A DNA stretch of 64,000 nucleotides, from assembly GCA_017387565.1 (NCBI GenBank), contig JAFOEY010000019.1, positions 1-64,000 of the forward strand, read 5' to 3'. Origin of the DNA: Lachnospiraceae bacterium. GTDB lineage: Bacteria > Bacillota > Clostridia > Lachnospirales > Lachnospiraceae. The first letter of the stretch is position 1, and each line of letters starts with the position of its first letter. Under the pieces are notes generated by a model. That model ran no database searches. It saw nothing but the letters and a program-made list of their open reading frames with translations, and was not told the DNA's origin. Both the position numbers and the translations under genes were made by a program. Below, piece after piece: positions 61,026 through 64,000 of this stretch.

Positions 61026-62420
61026 GTGAAAATAGATAAATATAATTTATCAAAAGAAGAACTTCGAAAATATAACCGAAAAAAAGCGCAGAGACAGGCT
61101 TATATGCTGTTGTCCGGAGTTGTTCTGATAGTTTTGCTTTTGCTTGTGGGAATCGGCGTCGGAATTTACAATTTATGCAAACCAAGTAAAGTTCAGGAGC
61201 CTGAATTGACAGATAATACAGAGGTTGTTATTGAAACACCTGAGATTATTGAGGAAGAACCGGAACCGGTTGAAGAAAAGATAGAGACAGTTTCGGAAGA
61301 TGCGGTGGAAGCAGAACCGGAAGAGGAACCGGAAGAGTTAACGGAAGAACAAAAGCTGGCTGCTTTGGACGCAGTGGTTGATACATATATTGCGAATATG
61401 ACATTGGAACAGAAGGTTGCAGGGTTATTTTTTGTGACACCGGGGCAGATTGCAAATGACAATAGCATGACTGCAGTCGGAAGTAAGATGAATGAAATAT
61501 TAAATGAATATCCCGTTGGTGGTATTTTGCTGGATGAAAACAATATGGAAACTGAGAATCAGCTGAAAGATTTAGTATTTAATTTAAAGGCTTTTTCTAC
61601 CAATAATATTTTTGTCGGGATTCAGGAATATGGAGGACCGGAAAGTCCTTTTGTGAAATCAGGAATAACAGAAGCCGTAATCAGTGGACCGAAAGAAGTG
61701 GGAGATGGGAACGACAACAGTGGTGCGTATACTTCTGGAATTGCAATAGGAACCTTGTTAAATTCCTATGGGTTTGATACCGTTTTGGGTCCGGTTGCTG
61801 ATATTTCATATTCGGAAAAAGGATATACTTCTGATGCCTCGTTTGGCAGTGATCCCGAAGAAGTAAGAGGAATGGTCAGAAATGCGATTCATGGAGAAGT
61901 GGATCAGGGATTGCATGTATGTGTGCAGTTTTTCCCGGGCTATGGAGATGTTCTTTCCTCACCTTCCGGAACAAGACCGGTTTCTTCGCGTACTGCGGAA
62001 GAAATTGAGAAAAATGAATATCCTATATATAAAGATGCTATCAATGGTGGAGCAGACTTTGTTATGGTATCCCAGATTGCATATAAATCCATTACAACAG
62101 ATGTACCGGCATGTCTTTCATCAGCTGTGGTTACGGATATGTTGCGGAATGATTTGGGATATGATGGAATCATTATGACGGATTATATGAATACAAATTC
62201 TATGATTAAGCACTATAAGCATGCTGATGCTGCCGTTATGGCAATTGAAGCGGGCTGTGATATGATTGTTTCACCGGGAAATTTTCAGAAAGCATACAAT
62301 GGCATTCTGGACGCTGTAAACAGCGGAAGAATTTCAGAAGAGAGAATTAATGAGTCGATTCGCAGGATATATCGGGTGAAATATGAAAAAACCATTAACT
62401 ATAGCGAAATTCAGCAGTAG
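61026..62420 (+). CDS. Divergent family 3 glycoside hydrolase-like membrane protein
   Basis: A 464-residue protein with an N-terminal TM helix (about residues 26-50), a Glu/Pro-rich extracytoplasmic linker (about 57-108) and a GH3/NagZ-like barrel (about 118-455: NMTLEQKVAGLFFVTPG, GFDTVLGPVADISYS, GYDGIIMTDYMNTNSM with the likely nucleophile Asp). The usual KHFPGHGD segment is replaced by VQFFPGYGD, losing the Lys-His pair and a second His that bind sugar or act in catalysis. It may be inactive or of altered specificity. The GTG start follows GGAGGT and abuts the previous stop. Confidence 0.82.
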   Translation: MKIDKYNLSKEELRKYNRKKAQRQAYMLLSGVVLIVLLLLVGIGVGIYNLCKPSKVQEPELTDNTEVVIETPEIIEEEPEPVEEKIETVSEDAVEAEPEEEPEELTEEQKLAALDAVVDTYIANMTLEQKVAGLFFVTPGQIANDNSMTAVGSKMNEILNEYPVGGILLDENNMETENQLKDLVFNLKAFSTNNIFVGIQEYGGPESPFVKSGITEAVISGPKEVGDGNDNSGAYTSGIAIGTLLNSYGFDTVLGPVADISYSEKGYTSDASFGSDPEEVRGMVRNAIHGEVDQGLHVCVQFFPGYGDVLSSPSGTRPVSSRTAEEIEKNEYPIYKDAINGGADFVMVSQIAYKSITTDVPACLSSAVVTDMLRNDLGYDGIIMTDYMNTNSMIKHYKHADAAVMAIEAGCDMIVSPGNFQKAYNGILDAVNSGRISEERINESIRRIYRVKYEKTINYSEIQQ

Positions 62421-62508
62421 AGTTTTAATTGCATATTCTTAAGCGGGAATGGCTTATTTGTTTGAAAACATAATTGACACAAGAAGTCATTCTAATTAAT
62501 ATTATCTT

Positions 62509-63660
62509 ATGAGAAAAATGGAATTAATTGTTCCGTGCCATTTTGGTCTGGAAGCAGTTTTAAAAAAAGAAATAATTGATTTGGGCTACGACATTACCAA
62601 AGTAGAAGACGGACGTGTGACGTTTCTTGGTGATGAAGATGCTGTTTGCCGTGCTAACATTTTTTTGCGTACGGCAGAAAGGGTTTTGATTAAAATCGGA
62701 AGCTTTCATGCAGAGTCTTTTGATGAACTTTTTGAAAAAACAAAGGCTCTTCCCTGGGCTGAGTTTATTCCGGAAAATGGCAGATTCTGGGTGACAAAGG
62801 CTTCCAGTGTTAAATCAAAATTATTCAGTCCTTCTGATATTCAGTCCATTATGAAAAAGGCAATGGTCAAAAGCCTTCAGGAAACATACGGAATAAGCTG
62901 GTTTGAAGAAAGCGGAGAGAGTTTTCCGATTCGCGTTTTTATCTATAAAGATGAAGTGACGGTTTCATTGGATACGACAGGTGATTCGTTGCATAAAAGA
63001 GGATATCGCAAGTTGACTGCAAAAGCTCCGATAGCCGAAAATCTTGCGGCGGCATTGATTATGCTGACTCCGTGGCATAAAGACCGTATTTTGGTTGATC
63101 CGTTTTGTGGTAGCGGAACCTTTTTGATAGAGGCGGCACTCATGGCGGCTAATATTGCACCGGGAATGAATCGAAGCTTCAATGCATTTGAATGGAAGCA
63201 TCTGATTCCATCAAAGATGTGGTATGACTGTCTGGATGAGGCAAGAGAAGAAATTGATATGAATATCGAGACGGATCTGCAGGGCTATGACATTGATCCT
63301 GAGATGACGCGGATTGCCAGAGCCAATGCCAGACTGGCCGGAGTGGATAAACTAATTCATTTCCAGACCAGACCTTTATGTGAATTCAGTCATCCCAAGA
63401 AATATGGGTTTATAATTACAAATCCACCATATGGGGAGCGGCTTGAAGAAAAAAAGGATTTGCCAAAGCTATACAAAATGCTGGGGGAAAAATACCGTGA
63501 GCTTGAAACCTGGTCTATGTATCTGATTACATCTTATGAAGATGCGCAAAAGGATATCGGACAAAAGGCGGATAAAAACAGAAAATTGTATAATGGAATG
63601 TTAAAGACCTACTTTTATCAGTATTCAGGTCCGAAGCCTCCGCGGAGAGAACATTCATGA
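62509..63660 (+). CDS. THUMP-domain RNA methyltransferase (RlmL/TrmN family)
   Basis: A 383-residue SAM-dependent enzyme expected to modify rRNA or tRNA at N2 of guanine. It has an N-terminal ferredoxin-like/THUMP region (about 1-155: LIVPCHFGLEAVLKKEI), a Rossmann methyltransferase domain with DPFCGSGTFLIEAALMA (SAM binding) and the catalytic NPPYGERL. The form matches the short Firmicutes YpsC/RlmL type without the RlmK half. No strong Shine-Dalgarno is seen; ATG at 62518 is an alternative. Its stop overlaps the next start by ATGA. Confidence 0.92.
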   Translation: MRKMELIVPCHFGLEAVLKKEIIDLGYDITKVEDGRVTFLGDEDAVCRANIFLRTAERVLIKIGSFHAESFDELFEKTKALPWAEFIPENGRFWVTKASSVKSKLFSPSDIQSIMKKAMVKSLQETYGISWFEESGESFPIRVFIYKDEVTVSLDTTGDSLHKRGYRKLTAKAPIAENLAAALIMLTPWHKDRILVDPFCGSGTFLIEAALMAANIAPGMNRSFNAFEWKHLIPSKMWYDCLDEAREEIDMNIETDLQGYDIDPEMTRIARANARLAGVDKLIHFQTRPLCEFSHPKKYGFIITNPPYGERLEEKKDLPKLYKMLGEKYRELETWSMYLITSYEDAQKDIGQKADKNRKLYNGMLKTYFYQYSGPKPPRREHS

Positions 63661-64000
63661 CAGAAAAAGAAGAGAAAATCCTGATAGGTCTTTCTTTTGC
63701 GTTTCTTTTCACTGTGATTGCACTGAGTATCTTCACATGGAAAGTTCGTGCAAAAAACGAACGATATATATATCCCCAAAGCAATATTTTCACTCGTTCC
63801 TATCTGTTTCAGATAGAAGACGGTCTGATTGAGGGAGATATCGAAATGGCGAATGAGCTACATGCAGATGGGTTTGTGAAAATTGTTGTAAAAGAAGACG
63901 CTGTGGAATCGAATACGGAAAATGAGGATTATCCGACTGGCGGTATTGGGGCAGTTATTTTGTATAATAATGAATTTGTCATGCCCGATTATGACAGTTA
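63657..64000 (+). CDS. Membrane-anchored protein, cut by the right edge
   Basis: A partial reading frame of 114 codons continuing past the window. It starts in an ATGA overlap with the methyltransferase stop, with one TM helix at about residues 9-27 (IGLSFAFLFTVIALSIF) followed by a soluble extracytoplasmic part with LFQIEDGLIEGDIEMANEL and a GGIGAVILYNN segment. I do not recognise the family. Translational coupling indicates an operon with the methyltransferase gene. Confidence 0.65.
   Translation, partial: MTEKEEKILIGLSFAFLFTVIALSIFTWKVRAKNERYIYPQSNIFTRSYLFQIEDGLIEGDIEMANELHADGFVKIVVKEDAVESNTENEDYPTGGIGAVILYNNEFVMPDYDS

Overview
The window looks like a chromosomal segment of a low-GC Gram-positive anaerobe of the class Clostridia, most likely Lachnospiraceae. 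Signs of this are AT-rich spacers with consensus sigma-A promoters and AGGAGG ribosome binding sites, a GerM-type sporulation/germination lipoprotein, a T-box before aspS, a DUF6472-type Cys-rich mini-protein, ATP-dependent PckA, UPF0735 ACT protein next to hom, and a DUF4358/MBOAT/DHHW cassette. The assignment is inferred from gene content only.

Layout. 0-5.8 kb: a small Cys-rich protein plus a GNAT acetyltransferase, argB and argD, an orphan solute-binding protein, and a DMT-type membrane protein. 5.8-12.5 kb: comEA, a two-component system, a GerM lipoprotein and comEC (DNA uptake). 12.5-21.7 kb: a region with accessory character, holding a 52-bp-period hairpin array, a PD-(D/E)XK-like protein, an XRE regulator, an arsenic cluster (arsR, permease, thioredoxin-like, arsC) with a nicotinamidase remnant, a CarD-like regulator, a MATE pump with a structured leader, and a zinc dehydrogenase. 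22-32.9 kb: trpB2, pckA, holA, yqeY, DUF1653, 5'-nucleotidase, mutY and an ABC-F ATPase. 33-38 kb: a MocR-type regulator divergent from an arylamine N-acetyltransferase, then T-box-aspS. 38-46 kb: a zinc-ribbon membrane protein, the DUF4358-MBOAT-DHHW cassette (likely surface polymer O-acylation), a MarR regulator and a flotillin. 46-52 kb: PspC, a second two-component system, an HD hydrolase and a diacylglycerol-kinase-like protein. 52-64 kb: a second 52-bp-period array, glyA, a cell-wall amidase, the aspartate-family genes (ACT, hom, lysC), a free-standing putative non-coding RNA, a YbaK-type deacylase, a divergent GH3 protein, an RNA methyltransferase and a truncated membrane protein.

The most unusual content is non-coding. 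(1) Four giant hairpin elements (32979-33206, 35708-35934, 55480-55706, about 55833-56153) share a roughly 95-nt head of small hairpins with TCCA/TCCT loops. They stand on 65-110 bp arms whose sequence differs between copies while remaining self-complementary within each copy. (2) Two tandem arrays 40 kb apart (12482-12913 and 52430-52915) have the same 52-bp period and a 24-bp CCCCGC...GCGGGG palindrome, but different 28-bp linkers. (3) A REP/MITE-like family with GGATTGC...GCAATCC and GGGGTCAAAA...TTTTGACCCC hairpins occurs at least ten times; one copy supplies the C-terminus of a CarD-like gene, and others lie next to argB and a lipid kinase and mislead start calling. (4) A roughly 275-nt transcription unit at 59.94-60.22 kb has a perfect promoter and terminator and no convincing ORF. 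(5) Two related small hairpin RNAs flank the CarD-like gene and precede the MATE gene. Several proteins also carry hydrophilic, repeat-encoded inserts. Coordinates of starts were chosen by Shine-Dalgarno position and family alignment from memory; no database search was possible.
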